This document shows positions 36,717-47,438 of a stretch of 64,000 nucleotides of DNA, piece by piece. Under the pieces are notes generated by a model. That model worked only from the letters and a program-made list of their open reading frames with translations. It did not search any database and had not been told where the DNA came from. This stretch comes from Dermatophilaceae bacterium Soc4.6 (GTDB lineage Bacteria; Actinomycetota; Actinomycetes; Actinomycetales; Dermatophilaceae). The translations under genes were made by a program, and so were the position numbers. The stretch covers positions 310,001-374,000 of the forward strand of contig JAZGVH010000002.1 in assembly GCA_039889245.1 (NCBI GenBank). Direction: 5' to 3'. Each line of letters opens with the position of its first letter. The stretch's first letter is position 1.

Positions 36717-37670
36717 TCAGCGGATGGCGACGTGCACGAGCGGGTCGACCGCGACCGCGACGAAGAGGATCGTCAGATAGGTGATCGAGAAGTGGAACAG
36801 CCGCATCGGCTTGAGCACCTCGGGTCCGGCTCCGGCCTCGGCCGCGCGCAGCAGGCGGTGCGCCTCCGCGAGGAACGCCGCACCTGACACCACGGCGCCG
36901 ACGAGGTAGACCCACCCCATGTCGCCCACGGGGACCAGCAGCAGGGACGTCGCGACCATGACCCACGCGTAGGCGACGACTTGGCGGGCGACCACGACGA
37001 AGCGCTCGACGACGGGCAGCATGGGCACGTGGGCGGCGGCGTAGTCGTCCTTGAACTTCATCGACAGCGGCCAGTAGTGCGGGGGCGTCCAGAAGAAGAT
37101 GACGGCGAAGAGAATGGCTGCCGACCAGGACACGGTGTCGGTCACGGCGGCCCAGCCCACGAGGACGGGCATGCACCCGGCCGCGCCGCCCCAGACGATG
37201 TTCTGGGTCGTGCGGCGCTTGAGCAGCATCGTGTAGACGCCGACGTAGAACAGGAGCGCGGCGAGGGCGAGACCCGAGCTGAGCCAGTTGACGAGCAGCC
37301 CGAGCCAGAGCGTCGAGCCGAGGGTGAGTGCTCCACCGAAGACCAAAGCCGCGGTCGGCGAGATGGTGCCGGTGACCAGGGGCCGGGTGCTCGTGCGGTG
37401 CATCACCGCGTCGATGTCGCGGTCCACGTAGCAGTTGAGCGTGTTGGCCGCCCCGGCCGAGAGCGTGCCCCCGATGAGGGTGGCGACCACCAGCCACAGC
37501 GAGGGGACGCCGCGCTGGGCCAGGAACATGACCGGCACCGTGGTGATCAGCAGCAGCTCGATGATCCGCGGCTTGGTCAGGGCGACGTACTGCCCGAGGG
37601 TGAAGAGCGCTCCGTGACCTCCAGGTCCGGGAGTCGTCGACAGCCCGGCGCGCGGGTCGAGAGCGGTCAC
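36717..37670 (-). CDS. ctaB: Protohaem IX farnesyltransferase CtaB
   Basis: A 317-residue UbiA-family membrane prenyltransferase making haem O from haem B. The first Asp-rich site is [40 protein letters not shown] is the family start, and [20 protein letters not shown] plus [15 protein letters not shown] form the second site. The GTG at 37670 has a GAAGGAC ribosome site; longer readings upstream cross the promoter. The last helix ends at VHVAIR. Confidence 0.95.
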   Translation of the reverse strand: MTALDPRAGLSTTPGPGGHGALFTLGQYVALTKPRIIELLLITTVPVMFLAQRGVPSLWLVVATLIGGTLSAGAANTLNCYVDRDIDAVMHRTSTRPLVTGTISPTAALVFGGALTLGSTLWLGLLVNWLSSGLALAALLFYVGVYTMLLKRRTTQNIVWGGAAGCMPVLVGWAAVTDTVSWSAAILFAVIFFWTPPHYWPLSMKFKDDYAAAHVPMLPVVERFVVVARQVVAYAWVMVATSLLLVPVGDMGWVYLVGAVVSGAAFLAEAHRLLRAAEAGAGPEVLKPMRLFHFSITYLTILFVAVAVDPLVHVAIR

Positions 37671-37704
37671 GATGTCCTTCGGTATCGGGTGCGAATACCC
37701 CCCG

Positions 37705-37710
37705 AGTCTA
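37705..37710 (-). promoter_or_regulatory. -10 element of ctaB
   Basis: TAGACT on the minus strand, 34 bases before the GTG start. It lies in the 240-bp divergent region with tkt; the rest of that region shows no clear operator. Confidence 0.4.
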
Positions 37711-37853
37711 ACCGTCGCCCGACCGTCGTCTCGCCTGCCCCGGGCAGCGTGGAACATCGCACACTCCCGGGTACGTGCAACTGGAGAGACCCCTAGCACG
37801 AGAACAGGCATTCGCCCAGCCCCCCGAGATGTCGTGCACGTCACGTCGGGCAC

Positions 37854-37859
37854 TAGGCT
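37854..37859 (+). promoter_or_regulatory. -10 element of the tkt operon
   Basis: TAGGCT in CACTAGGCTC, close to the CACTAGGGTG form used before gap and the ypfJ-like gene. An ATG in frame with tkt starts 9 bases after it (37869), and the SD-preceded GTG lies at 37911. Confidence 0.45.
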
Positions 37860-37910
37860 CGGTCGTGAATGCCTGGGAGTGCACGCGAACCCTCGAAGGA
37901 GACGTCACCA

Positions 37911-40181
37911 GTGACCACCACAGCTGCTCGCGCCGGATCGCCCATCGCGAAGCGCAGCACCGACCTGCCCACACCGATCGCGAAGAAGGCGGGCTGGAGC
38001 GACCTCGACATCCGCGCTGTCGACACCGCCCGCCTGCTCGCCGCCGACGCCGTCCAGAAGGCCGGCAACGGCCACCCCGGCACCGCGATGTCGCTGGCGC
38101 CGGTGGCCTATCTGCTCTACCAGCAGGTCATGACCCATGATCCGAGCGACCCGACCTGGTTGGGGCGCGACCGCTTCGTGCTGTCGTGCGGGCACTCGTC
38201 GCTCACGCAGTACGTCGAGCTCTTCCTCTCCGGCTACGGCCTCGAGGTCAGCGACCTGCAGGCGCTGCGCACGTGGGGCAGCCTCACCCCCGGTCACCCC
38301 GAGGTGCACCACACCAAGGGGGTCGAGATCACGACCGGCCCGCTCGGCTCCGGTCTGGCGTCGGCCGTCGGGATGGCCTTCGGCCAGCGCCGTCAGCGTG
38401 GGCTCCTCGACCCCGACGCGAAGCCGGGCGAGAGCCCCTTCGACCACCACGTCTACGTGCTGGCCTCCGACGGCGACATCATGGAGGGCGTCAGCCACGA
38501 GGCGTCAGCGCTCGCCGGCCACCAGGAGCTGGGCAACCTCACGCTCGTCTACGACCAGAACCACATCTCGATCGAGGACGACACCAACATCTCGTTCTCC
38601 GAGGACGTGGCCAAGCGCTACGAGGCCTACGGGTGGGACGTGCGCGTCGTCGACTGGCGCCAGAACGCCGCCGACGACGAGGGCGGGCACGCCTACGTCG
38701 AGGACATCGACGCCCTGTATGCCGCCATCGAGGCCGGCAAGAAGGTACGGAACAAGCCCACGCTCGTGCTGCTCAAGACGATCATCGCCTGGCCTGCGCC
38801 GACGAAGCAGAACACCGGCAAGTCTCACGGCTCGGCCCTCGGCCCGGACGAGATCGCCGCCACCAAGGAGCTGCTCGGCTTCCCCACCGGCAAGGACTTC
38901 GTCGTCGAGCGGCCCGTCCTCGCTCACACCCGTCAGGTCGTCAAGCGGGGCAAGGCCGCCCACAAGGAGTGGGACAAGGGCTACAAGGTCTGGCGCAAGG
39001 CCAACCCCGACCGCGCCACCCTGCTCGACCGGCTCGTGCGGGCCGAGCTGCCGGCCGGTCTCGGCAAGGCCCTGCCGACCTTCCCGACCGACACCGAGAA
39101 GGGCATGGCCACCCGCGCCGCGTCCGGCAAGGTGCTGAGCGCCCTGGCGGACGTCATGCCCGAGCTCTGGGGCGGCTCGGCCGACCTCGCCGAGTCCAAC
39201 AACACGACCATGGCGGGCGAGCCCTCCTTCATCCCGACGGGCAAGCAGACCGACGAGTGGAAGGGCGGGCCCTACGGCCGCACCCTGCACTTCGGCATCC
39301 GCGAGTTCGGCATGGGCGCGATCATGAACGGCATCGCCCTCGAGGGCCTGACCCGACCCTACGGAGGCACGTTCCTCGTCTTCTCCGACTACATGCGCGG
39401 CGCTGTGCGCCTGGCCGCCATCCAGGGCCTGCCGGTGACCTACGTGTGGACCCACGACTCGATCGGCCTCGGCGAGGACGGTCCCACCCACCAGCCGGTC
39501 GAGCACCTCGCGTCGCTGCGGGCCATGCCCGGGCTCGACGTGGTCCGCCCCGCCGACGCCAACGAGACGGCCGTCGTCTGGCGCACCATCCTCGAGAAGG
39601 CCCGCCCGGCCGGGCTCGCGCTCAGCCGCCAACCGCTGCCGGTCGTCGACCGCACGGTCTACGCCAAGGCCTCCGGCGCCGCCAAGGGCGCCTACGTCCT
39701 CATCGACGGCGGCCCCGACGGGACGGCGTCCCCCGAGGTGATCCTCATCGCGACCGGGTCCGAGGTCGCCATCGCCATCGAGGCGCGCGCGACGCTCGAG
39801 AAGTCCGGTGTCCGCACGCGCGTCGTGTCGATGCCCTGCCGCGAGTGGTTCGAGGAGCAGTCACGCTCCTACCGCGAGAAGGTCCTGCCCTCGGCCGTGC
39901 GGGCGCGGGTCAGCATCGAGGCCGCGGTGACGTTCGGCTGGCACGACGTCGTCGGCGGCGCCGGCCGCTGCATCGGGCTCGACCACTTCGGTGCCTCGGC
40001 CGACGTCACCACGCTCTACCGCGAGTTCGGCATCACCGCGGCCGAGACGGTCAAGGCGGCCAAGGGCTCCCTCAAGGCCGTCCGGTCCTCCGGGCCAGTG
40101 CCCGCGCCGGTGACCACGGCCACCACGCCCTCGCACGACGACACCGCCCCAGCCGACAAGGCCGACGTCTCCGCTCACTGA
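37911..40181 (+). CDS. tkt: Transketolase
   Basis: A 756-residue TPP enzyme moving two-carbon units in the pentose phosphate pathway. TPP and substrate sites: [57 protein letters not shown] and [20 protein letters not shown]. The GTG start has AAGGAG 9 bases upstream. An alternative leaderless ATG at 37869 would add 14 residues. The protein is somewhat longer than the usual ~700, mostly from a C-terminal Pro/Thr/Ala tail. It heads tkt-tal-pgi-zwf-opcA-pgl. Confidence 0.95.
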   Translation: MTTTAARAGSPIAKRSTDLPTPIAKKAGWSDLDIRAVDTARLLAADAVQKAGNGHPGTAMSLAPVAYLLYQQVMTHDPSDPTWLGRDRFVLSCGHSSLTQYVELFLSGYGLEVSDLQALRTWGSLTPGHPEVHHTKGVEITTGPLGSGLASAVGMAFGQRRQRGLLDPDAKPGESPFDHHVYVLASDGDIMEGVSHEASALAGHQELGNLTLVYDQNHISIEDDTNISFSEDVAKRYEAYGWDVRVVDWRQNAADDEGGHAYVEDIDALYAAIEAGKKVRNKPTLVLLKTIIAWPAPTKQNTGKSHGSALGPDEIAATKELLGFPTGKDFVVERPVLAHTRQVVKRGKAAHKEWDKGYKVWRKANPDRATLLDRLVRAELPAGLGKALPTFPTDTEKGMATRAASGKVLSALADVMPELWGGSADLAESNNTTMAGEPSFIPTGKQTDEWKGGPYGRTLHFGIREFGMGAIMNGIALEGLTRPYGGTFLVFSDYMRGAVRLAAIQGLPVTYVWTHDSIGLGEDGPTHQPVEHLASLRAMPGLDVVRPADANETAVVWRTILEKARPAGLALSRQPLPVVDRTVYAKASGAAKGAYVLIDGGPDGTASPEVILIATGSEVAIAIEARATLEKSGVRTRVVSMPCREWFEEQSRSYREKVLPSAVRARVSIEAAVTFGWHDVVGGAGRCIGLDHFGASADVTTLYREFGITAAETVKAAKGSLKAVRSSGPVPAPVTTATTPSHDDTAPADKADVSAH

Positions 40182-40190
40182 GCCACCGGT

Positions 40191-40216
40191 CGCGGCGGGC
40201 CTGCGGGCCCGCCGCG
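40191..40216 (+). terminator. Hairpin between tkt and tal
   Basis: An 11-bp perfect GC stem (CGCGGCGGGCC / GGCCCGCCGCG) with a TGCG loop, 9 bases after the tkt stop. No T-run follows. It could act as a partial terminator or protect the tkt message. Confidence 0.55.
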
Positions 40217-40257
40217 CACCTCCCCGCAGTCCACACGCACCACCCGCCAAGGAAGCG

Positions 40258-41376
40258 ATGACCATGACCAACGCCAACCTCCAGGCCCTCTCCGACGCCG
40301 GCGTCAGCATCTGGCTCGACGACCTCTCGCGCGACCGGCTCAACACCGGCAACCTCGCCGAGCTCGTCAAGACCCGCAACGTCGTCGGCGTGACCACCAA
40401 TCCCTCGATCTTCCAGGCCGCCCTGTCCAAGGGCATCGCCTACGACGACCAGGTCGCCCAGCTCGCCGCCGCGGGCAAGGACGTCGAGGAGGCCGTCTTC
40501 GCGATGACCACCGACGACGTGCGCAACGCCTGCGACGTCTTCAGCACCCTGTTCACCGACACCAGCGGGGTCGACGGCCGGGTCTCCATCGAGGTCGATC
40601 CCCGCCTGGCCCACGACACGAACAGGACGATCGAGCAGGCGAAGCAGCTGCGGGACGCGGTCAACCGCGACAACGTGCTCATCAAGATCCCTGCCACCGT
40701 CGAGGGGCTGCCCGCCATCACGGCCGTCATCGCCGAGGGCATCAGCGTCAACGTCACCCTCATCTTCTCGCTCGAGCGCTACCGCGCCGTGATGAACGCC
40801 TACCTCGAGGGGCTCGAGCAGGCGCACACGGCCGGCAAGGACCTGAGCGTCATCCAGTCGGTTGCCTCCTTCTTCGTCTCGCGTGTCGACACCGAGATCG
40901 ACAAGCGGCTCGACGCCATCGACACCGACGAGGCGCGTGCCCTCAAGGGCCAAGCCGGTGTCGCCAACGCGCGCCTCGCCTACCAGGCCTACGAGGAGGT
41001 CTTCTCGACCCCTCGCTGGGAGTCACTGAAGGCGGCCGGTGCCCAGCCGCAGCGACCGCTGTGGGCCTCGACCGGCGTCAAGGACCCGGCCTACCGCGAC
41101 ACGATGTACGTCGTCGACCTCGTCGCCCCCGGCATCGTCAACACGATGCCCGAGAAGACGCTCGACGCCACGGCCGACCACGGTGAGGTCTCCGGTGACA
41201 CCATCACCGGCTACTACGCGCAGGCGCAGAAGGTCCTCGACGACCTCTCGGGCCTCGGTGTGTCCTACCCGGATGTCGTCGCGCTGCTCGAGGTCGAGGG
41301 CGTCGACAAGTTCGAGCAGGCCTGGGGCGAGCTGCTCGAGACCGTCACGGCCAACCTCGAGAAGGCGGGCAAGTGA
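40258..41376 (+). CDS. tal: Transaldolase
   Basis: A 372-residue enzyme moving three-carbon units in the pentose phosphate pathway. Schiff-base lysine in [20 protein letters not shown]. The start [35 protein letters not shown] and [20 protein letters not shown] are hallmarks of the long transaldolase class found beside pgi and zwf in actinobacteria. AAGGA ribosome site before ATG 40258. It overlaps pgi by 4 bases. Confidence 0.96.
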   Translation: MTMTNANLQALSDAGVSIWLDDLSRDRLNTGNLAELVKTRNVVGVTTNPSIFQAALSKGIAYDDQVAQLAAAGKDVEEAVFAMTTDDVRNACDVFSTLFTDTSGVDGRVSIEVDPRLAHDTNRTIEQAKQLRDAVNRDNVLIKIPATVEGLPAITAVIAEGISVNVTLIFSLERYRAVMNAYLEGLEQAHTAGKDLSVIQSVASFFVSRVDTEIDKRLDAIDTDEARALKGQAGVANARLAYQAYEEVFSTPRWESLKAAGAQPQRPLWASTGVKDPAYRDTMYVVDLVAPGIVNTMPEKTLDATADHGEVSGDTITGYYAQAQKVLDDLSGLGVSYPDVVALLEVEGVDKFEQAWGELLETVTANLEKAGK

Positions 41377-43040
41377 GCTCGATCTCAGTCACTGCCTCCG
41401 GGCCTGCGGCCGACGCCGTCGCCGCGCACGTCCCCGCCCTCGTCGAGGCCGGGTTCGCCTCCAGGCTCTTTGCCCGGGACGCCACGCTGTGGGGGCCCGA
41501 CGCCGAGAGCGAGTCGGCGATCCGCCTGTCGTGGGTCGGGCTGCCGCGCAGCTCGCGCCCCCTCGTCGGTGAGGTCGCGGCTATCCGCGACGAGCTGACC
41601 AGCCAGGGCCTCGACCACGTCGTCCTCTGCGGCATGGGTGGCTCGTCGCTGGCCCCCGAGGTGATCTGCGCCACGGCCGGGGTGCCGCTGACCGTGCTCG
41701 ACTCCTCCGACCCCGACTACGTGCGGGCGGCGATCGCCGACCGCCTCGAGCGCAGCATCGTCGTCGTCTCGAGCAAGTCGGGATCGACCGTCGAGACCGA
41801 CTCGCAGCGCAGGGCCTACGAGGCCGCGTTCACGCAGGCGGGCATCGACCCGGCGACCCGCATCGTCATCGTCACCGACCCGGGTAGCCCGCTCGACAAG
41901 GAGTCTCGCGAGAAGGGCTACCGCGTCGTCAACGCCGACCCGGACGTGGGTGGTCGCTACTCCGCCCTCACCGCCTTCGGGCTCGTGCCGAGCGGTCTGG
42001 CGGGTGTCGACATCGAGGCCCTGCTCGATGACGCCGAGTCCGTGGCCGACCTGCTCGCCGCCGACGACGACGGCAACCCCGCCCTGCGCCTGGCTGCGGC
42101 CATGGCCGGTACCGACCCGCTGCGTGACAAGCTCGTCCTCGTCGACGAGGGCTCGGGCATCGTCGGCTTCGCCGACTGGGCCGAGCAGCTTATCGCCGAG
42201 TCGACCGGCAAGCAGGGCACCGGGGTGCTGCCCGTCGTCGTGTCCGACGACGCCGACCCCGAGGTCAGCCACCCCGCAGCCGACGTCACGGTGGTCCACC
42301 TGGTGAGCCTCGACGGCGACGGCGACGGCGACGGCGACTCGCCGCAGGTCGACCCGGCCAGCAGCGCGGTGTTCGTCGGTGGCTCGCTCGGGGCGCAGAT
42401 GCTGCTGTGGGAGGTCGCCACGGCGGCTGCCGGCCGACTGCTGGGTATCAACCCCTTCGACCAGCCCGACGTCGAGAGCGCCAAGAAGGCCGCCCGTGCG
42501 CTGCTCGACGAGGGGCTGGGCTCTGCTTCCGAGCCCGATGCCGTCGACGGCTCGGTCGAGATCCACGCCATCGGCGGTGCCGAGGGATGGCTCGGCGACG
42601 CGACGACCGTGGCGGATGCCCTCTCGGCGCTCTTCGCCCAGGTCGACCCCGAGGCCGGCTACGTGTCGATCATGGCCTACCTGGACCGTCTCGAGGATGC
42701 TCCCCTCGCGGCCTCTCGGCGCGCCGTGGCGACCCGCACCGGGCGCCCGACGACCTTCGGCTGGGGGCCGCGGTTCCTGCACTCCACCGGCCAGTTCCAC
42801 AAGGGGGGTCCCCGCGTGGGCGTCTACCTCCAGCTGACGGCGGCCCCGCTCGACGACCTCGCCATCCCGGGACGGGAGTTCACCTTCGGTGACTTCATCG
42901 CCTCGCAGGCTGCTGGGGACGCGGCGGTGCTCGCCGACGACGACCACCGTCGGCCGGTGCTGCACCTGCACCTGACCGACCACGGCGCGGGCCTCGAGCA
43001 GGTCACCGCAGCCCTCGGCGTCACCACCGCAGACGCATGA
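41373..43040 (+). CDS. pgi: Glucose-6-phosphate isomerase
   Basis: A 555-residue, actinobacteria-type Pgi. SIS-domain phosphate sites are [20 protein letters not shown] and [20 protein letters not shown]. The C-terminal half has [20 protein letters not shown] and the [14 protein letters not shown] stretch. A short acidic GD repeat (DGDGDGDGD, about residues 316-324) sits in a loop and derives from a GACGGC hexamer expansion. The GTG start overlaps tal, and the stop overlaps zwf by 4 bases. Confidence 0.93.
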   Translation: MSSISVTASGPAADAVAAHVPALVEAGFASRLFARDATLWGPDAESESAIRLSWVGLPRSSRPLVGEVAAIRDELTSQGLDHVVLCGMGGSSLAPEVICATAGVPLTVLDSSDPDYVRAAIADRLERSIVVVSSKSGSTVETDSQRRAYEAAFTQAGIDPATRIVIVTDPGSPLDKESREKGYRVVNADPDVGGRYSALTAFGLVPSGLAGVDIEALLDDAESVADLLAADDDGNPALRLAAAMAGTDPLRDKLVLVDEGSGIVGFADWAEQLIAESTGKQGTGVLPVVVSDDADPEVSHPAADVTVVHLVSLDGDGDGDGDSPQVDPASSAVFVGGSLGAQMLLWEVATAAAGRLLGINPFDQPDVESAKKAARALLDEGLGSASEPDAVDGSVEIHAIGGAEGWLGDATTVADALSALFAQVDPEAGYVSIMAYLDRLEDAPLAASRRAVATRTGRPTTFGWGPRFLHSTGQFHKGGPRVGVYLQLTAAPLDDLAIPGREFTFGDFIASQAAGDAAVLADDDHRRPVLHLHLTDHGAGLEQVTAALGVTTADA

Positions 43041-44578
43041 CTCCCGCGCGCGTCGCTCCTGGCGCCAACCCCCTGCGCGACCCCCGCGACCGTCGGCTGC
43101 CCCGTATCGCCGGACCGTGCGGCATGGTCCTCTTCGGCGTGACCGGAGACCTGTCCCGCAAGAAGCTCATGCCGGCGATCTACGACCTGGCCAACCGCGG
43201 CCTGCTCCCGCCGGGCTTCTGCCTCGTGGGCTTCGCCCGCCGTGACTGGGCCGACCAGGACTTCGGCCAGGTCGTCTACGAGTCGGTCAAGGAGCACGCC
43301 CGCACCCCCTTCCGCGAGGACGTGTGGCGCAACCTGTCCGAGGGGTTCCGCTTCGTCCCGGGCACCTTCGACGACCCGGCGGCCTACGACCTGCTCGCGA
43401 AGACGGTGCACAGCCTCGAGGAGGAGCGCGGCACGGGCGGCAACCTCGCGTTCTACCTCTCCATCCCCCCGGGCTTCTTCTCCGAGGTCTGCGAGCAGCT
43501 CGAGCGCTCTGGCCTGGCCAAGACCAGCGGCGAGAGCTGGCGGCGCGTGGTGATCGAGAAGCCCTTCGGCCACGACCTGGCCAGCGCCCGTGAGCTCAAC
43601 ACCATCGTCGAGAGCGTCTTCCCGTCCGACTCGGTCTTCCGCATCGACCACTACCTCGGCAAGGAGACGGTCCAGAACCTCCTCGCCCTGCGCTTCGCGA
43701 ACCAGATGTTCGAGCCGATCTGGAACGCGAACTACGTCGACCACGTGCAGATCACCATGGCCGAGGACATCGGCATCGGCGGTCGAGCCGGCTACTACGA
43801 CGGCATCGGCGCGGCCCGCGACGTCATCCAGAACCACCTGCTCCAGCTCCTGGCCCTCACGGCCATGGAGGAGCCGGTCTCGTTCAACGCCAAGGACCTG
43901 CGCGCCGAGAAGGAGAAGGTCCTCTCGGCCGTGAGGGTGCCGGCCGACATCGACGCCGACACCCAGCGCGGGCAGTACGCCGGCGGCTGGCAGGGTGGCG
44001 ACGAGGTCGTCGGCTACCTCGACGAGGACGGTGTGGCCACCGGATCGGTCACCGAGACGTATGCCGCGGTCAAGCTCGAGGTCGACACCCGCCGGTGGGC
44101 GGGAGTCCCCTTCTACCTGCGCACGGGCAAACGCCTCGGCAAGCGGGTCACCGAGATCGCCGTCGTCTTCAAGAAGGCCCCGCACCTGCCCTTCGACGAC
44201 ACCGCGACCGAGGAGCTGGGCCAGAACGCGATCGTCATCCGGGTGCAGCCCGACGAGGGCATCACCATGCGCTTCGGCTCCAAGGTGCCCGGTGCCCAGA
44301 TGGAGGTGCGCGACGTGACCATGGACTTCGGCTACGGCAACGCGTTCACCGAGTCGTCTCCCGAGGCCTACGAGCGACTGATCCTCGACGTCCTGCTGGG
44401 CGAGCCGCCGCTCTTCCCCCGCCACGAGGAGGTCGAGCTGTCGTGGAAGATCCTCGACCCGATCGAGGCGTGGTGGACGACTCACGGCAAGCCGCAGCCC
44501 TACCCCGCGGGGGGCTGGGGACCCAAGGCCAGCGACGACATGATGGCCCGGGACGACCGCACCTGGAGGATGCCATGA
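43037..44578 (+). CDS. zwf: Glucose-6-phosphate dehydrogenase
   Basis: A 513-residue enzyme that starts the oxidative pentose phosphate pathway and produces NADPH. The nucleotide site is MVLFGVTGDLSRKKLMPAIY. The active-site motif is FRIDHYLGKETVQNLLALRF, and YYDGIGAARDVIQNHLLQLL is also conserved. It is followed by opcA, its usual allosteric partner. It ends ~46 bp before opcA. Confidence 0.96.
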   Translation: MTPARVAPGANPLRDPRDRRLPRIAGPCGMVLFGVTGDLSRKKLMPAIYDLANRGLLPPGFCLVGFARRDWADQDFGQVVYESVKEHARTPFREDVWRNLSEGFRFVPGTFDDPAAYDLLAKTVHSLEEERGTGGNLAFYLSIPPGFFSEVCEQLERSGLAKTSGESWRRVVIEKPFGHDLASARELNTIVESVFPSDSVFRIDHYLGKETVQNLLALRFANQMFEPIWNANYVDHVQITMAEDIGIGGRAGYYDGIGAARDVIQNHLLQLLALTAMEEPVSFNAKDLRAEKEKVLSAVRVPADIDADTQRGQYAGGWQGGDEVVGYLDEDGVATGSVTETYAAVKLEVDTRRWAGVPFYLRTGKRLGKRVTEIAVVFKKAPHLPFDDTATEELGQNAIVIRVQPDEGITMRFGSKVPGAQMEVRDVTMDFGYGNAFTESSPEAYERLILDVLLGEPPLFPRHEEVELSWKILDPIEAWWTTHGKPQPYPAGGWGPKASDDMMARDDRTWRMP

Positions 44579-44624
44579 CCTCACCCCAGAACCGTGTGAC
44601 CGCTCGACAGACCGGGGGCACGCC

Positions 44625-45854
44625 GTGATCATCGACCTGCCCAAGACCACGAGCGTCTCGGTCAGCAAGAAGCTGGTCAAGCTGCGCAACGACGTCGGTG
44701 CGATGACCCTCGGACGGGTGCTGACGCTGGTGATCGTCGTCGATGACACGCAGGCCGAGGACATCATCGAGGCGGCCAACGACGCGAGCCGCCAGCACCC
44801 CTGCCGCATCATCGTGGTCGTCGCGGGCAACCGGCGCGGCACCAACCGCATGGACGCCCAGATCCGCGTCGGTGGTGACGCGGGGGCGAGCGAGGTCGTC
44901 ATCCTGCGTCTCTTCGGCGCCCTGGCCAACCACGGCGAGTCGGTCGTCGTGCCGTTGCTGCTGCCCGACTCCCCCGTCGTCGCCTGGTGGCCGCACGAGG
45001 CCCCGGCCGACCTGCGCAAGGACCCGATCGCCCTGATGGCCCAGCGCCGCATCACCGACGCCGCCGAGGCACCCAGCCCCAAGGCGGCCCTCAAGAAGCT
45101 GGCGAAGACCTACGTCCCAGGTGACACCGACCTGGCCTGGACCCGCATCACGCTCTGGCGAGGGCTGCTCGCCGCAGCCCTCGACGGACCCCCGTTCCTG
45201 CCGGTCACCCAGGCGGTGGTCGCAGGCGCGGTCGACTCACCGTCGTCGGACATGCTGGCCGCCTGGCTCGCGGTCACGCTGAAGGTGCCCGTCGAGCGGG
45301 TGCGCACCAAGGCCGGCAGCGGCGTCGTCAGCGTGCGCCTCGACCGGGAGAACGGCCCGATCGACCTCGCCCGCCCCGACGGCGTCATCGCGACGCTCTC
45401 CCAACCCAGCCAGCCCGACCGGCGGATCAGCCTGAAGCGTCGCGGCCTGGCCGAGTGCCTGGCCGACGAGCTGCGTCGGCTCGATGCCGACGAGGTCTAC
45501 GCGGAGACGCTGGTCCGCGGCCTGCCGACCCTGACCCCGGCCTCGAAGACGGCGAGCGAGGCAGCCGCCGACGGCGACCTCATGTCAGCCGGGGAGTCGC
45601 GACGCATCTCGCGTGAGCTGGCCCACAACCCCTCGGCAGCGCTGGCTTCCGAGATGGTCACGGCGCCGGAGCCGCCGCAGACCGGCGACGAGGGGCAGGT
45701 CAAGCACGCGACGACCCGCAAGCTGGCCGAGAAGCCGACTCCTCGTGAGAAGGAGGTCGCCCGGGCGTCGGGCTCGTCCGCTCCCGCGAAGGACAAGCCC
45801 AAGAAGGCCGCCGCCACTCGGCGTCCCTCCGCGACCACCGCCGAGCTGACATGA
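44625..45854 (+). CDS. opcA: Glucose-6-phosphate dehydrogenase assembly protein OpcA
   Basis: A 409-residue OpcA-family protein needed for full G6PDH activity. Recognisable regions are ARTLGRVLTLVIVV-like DVGAMTLGRVLTLVIVVDDT, SVVVPLLLPDSPVVAWWPHE and DLAWTRITLWRGLLAAALDG. The last ~90 residues are a charged Lys/Ala/Pro-rich tail absent from the usual ~300-residue family members. GTG start. The stop overlaps pgl by 4 bases. Confidence 0.92.
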   Translation: MIIDLPKTTSVSVSKKLVKLRNDVGAMTLGRVLTLVIVVDDTQAEDIIEAANDASRQHPCRIIVVVAGNRRGTNRMDAQIRVGGDAGASEVVILRLFGALANHGESVVVPLLLPDSPVVAWWPHEAPADLRKDPIALMAQRRITDAAEAPSPKAALKKLAKTYVPGDTDLAWTRITLWRGLLAAALDGPPFLPVTQAVVAGAVDSPSSDMLAAWLAVTLKVPVERVRTKAGSGVVSVRLDRENGPIDLARPDGVIATLSQPSQPDRRISLKRRGLAECLADELRRLDADEVYAETLVRGLPTLTPASKTASEAAADGDLMSAGESRRISRELAHNPSAALASEMVTAPEPPQTGDEGQVKHATTRKLAEKPTPREKEVARASGSSAPAKDKPKKAAATRRPSATTAELT

Positions 45855-46579
45855 CCACGACGACCCAGGTCGTCGTCCACCCGAGCAAGCAGTCCCTGGC
45901 TGACGCGGCCGGTGCCCGCCTCGCGACGGCCCTGCTCGACGCCCAGGCCGCACGAGGCGAGGCCCACGTCGTCCTCACCGGTGGCTCGATGGGCTCGGCG
46001 GTCATCACCTCACTGGTCGCCGACGCAGGGCGTTCGGCCGTCGACTGGTCGACGGTGTGGGTGTGGTGGGGTGACGAGCGCTATCTCGTGGCCGGTGACG
46101 ACGACCGCAACGACACCCAGAACGACATGGCCGGGCTGAGCACCCTCGGGCTCGACCCCAGAAGGGTCATGCGGGTCGCCGGCCCGGACAGCAGCGAGTC
46201 GGCCGAGCACAGCGCCTCCGCGTATGCCGCGGCCCTCGCTGCCCACGGCGACGTCCTCTTCGACGTGGTCCTGCTGGGCGTCGGCCCCGACGGCCACGTC
46301 GCGTCACTGTTCCCGCACCACGAGGCGCAGCGCAGCGAGGGGACCCCCGCCGTGGCGGTGCACGACTCGCCCAAGCCACCCGCCGACCGCGTCAGTCTGA
46401 CCTTCGAGCGGTTGGGTCGCGCCCGCGAGGTCTGGTTCCTGGTCTCAGGACCCGACAAGGCGCAGGCCGTCTCGCGTGCCCTGGCGCCCGGGGTCGACCG
46501 CTGGGACGTCCCGGCCGGCGGCGTGCACGGCACCGAGGCCACGAGGTGGCTCGTCGACCAGGACGCCGCCACCCCCTGA
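45851..46579 (+). CDS. pgl: 6-phosphogluconolactonase
   Basis: A 242-residue lactonase of the DevB/NagB fold that hydrolyses the product of Zwf. Motifs: VVLTGGSMGSAVITSLVADA, VWVWWGDERYLVAGDDDRND and DVVLLGVGPDGHVASLFPHH with the catalytic His. It ends the tkt-pgl operon and faces rbpA, with only 47 bp between and no strong terminator visible. Confidence 0.95.
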   Translation: MTTTTQVVVHPSKQSLADAAGARLATALLDAQAARGEAHVVLTGGSMGSAVITSLVADAGRSAVDWSTVWVWWGDERYLVAGDDDRNDTQNDMAGLSTLGLDPRRVMRVAGPDSSESAEHSASAYAAALAAHGDVLFDVVLLGVGPDGHVASLFPHHEAQRSEGTPAVAVHDSPKPPADRVSLTFERLGRAREVWFLVSGPDKAQAVSRALAPGVDRWDVPAGGVHGTEATRWLVDQDAATP

Positions 46580-46626
46580 CGGAACCCGCGCCCGACGTGA
46601 CGCAGCGTCGAGGGGTGCCGGGGTCG

Positions 46627-46977
46627 TTACTGGATGAGGCCGCGGTCGCGCAGCGTCGTGAGCGCCTCGTCGAGGATCGCCTTGCCGTCGGCGTCGGAGC
46701 GACGCTCCTTGACGTAGGCCAGGTGGGTCTTGTAGGGCTCCACCTTGTGGGCCGCGGGAGGATTGGCCCGGTCCTGACCAGCAGGCAGCCCGCACCGCGG
46801 GCAGTCCCAGGTCACGGGCAGAGCGAGCCCGGACTCGTGGGCGAAGCTGGGAGTGGTCTCGTGGCCGTTGGAGCACCAGTAGGAGATGATCACCCGAGGG
46901 GCGGCGTCGCCGCGCTCGGCCTCTCCCATGGGCCCTGCGCCGACCCTGCTGCCTCGAATTGCGTTTCCGCCAGCCAT
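46627..46977 (-). CDS. rbpA: RNA polymerase-binding protein RbpA
   Basis: A 116-residue actinobacterial transcription activator that binds the principal sigma factor and stabilises the open complex. The N-terminus AGGNAIRGSRVGAGPMGEAE with the start MAGG is diagnostic. The zinc-site residues Cys and His are in SYWCSNGHETTPSFA, and the second pair in WDCPRCGLPAG. The C-terminal sigma-interacting region KTHLAYVKERRSDADGKAIL is complete. Confidence 0.96.
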   Translation of the reverse strand: MAGGNAIRGSRVGAGPMGEAERGDAAPRVIISYWCSNGHETTPSFAHESGLALPVTWDCPRCGLPAGQDRANPPAAHKVEPYKTHLAYVKERRSDADGKAILDEALTTLRDRGLIQ

Positions 46978-47036
46978 CAGATCGTGTCCTTCCGTCGGGT
47001 GCCCCCCCCGGGGCAGGTGGGGTTGTGGGGCGTGGG

Positions 47037-47282
47037 TCAGTTGGCGAAGCGGGTCAGCAGCTGCAGACCGACGACCGTGACGAACCAGATGATGCTGATG
47101 GCGATGGTGAAGCGGTCGAGGTTGCGCTCGGCCGTCGTCGAGCCGCCGAGGGAGCTGGACATCCCGCCGCCGAACATGTCCGACAGGCCGCCACCCTTGC
47201 CCTTGTGCAGGAGGATGAGCAGGATGAGGAAGAGGCTGGCGAGCACGAGGACGACGTCGAGCCCGATCTTCACGGCGTTCAC
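47037..47282 (-). CDS. secG: Preprotein translocase subunit SecG
   Basis: An 81-residue, two-helix protein of the SecYEG channel. VLVLASLFLILLILLHKGKG and GGLSDMFGGG are the SecG signature, and the second helix is FTIAISIIWFVTVVGLQLLT. GTG 47282 has an AAGGACACC ribosome site and is preferred over an ATG-less longer reading. It lies between rbpA and tpiA as in other actinobacteria. Confidence 0.92.
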   Translation of the reverse strand: MNAVKIGLDVVLVLASLFLILLILLHKGKGGGLSDMFGGGMSSSLGGSTTAERNLDRFTIAISIIWFVTVVGLQLLTRFAN

Positions 47283-47438
47283 GCTGCGGGGTGTCCTTGT
47301 CGGTTCGGTGGTGTCTGAGGAGGTCGGCGGCCGTGGTTGATCCCGCGGCAACCCGACCGGGCAAGGCTACCCCACCCCCGTGGGGAGACGTGCCCGGACA
47401 CGGACTCCCCACGGTGGTCGAGGGCCTGGTCAGAGCGC

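Noticed and set aside
37671-37853. N-terminal extension of CtaB to 37853
   Set aside because: GTG 37670 has a good ribosome site and gives the family start; the longer reading would cover the -10 element.
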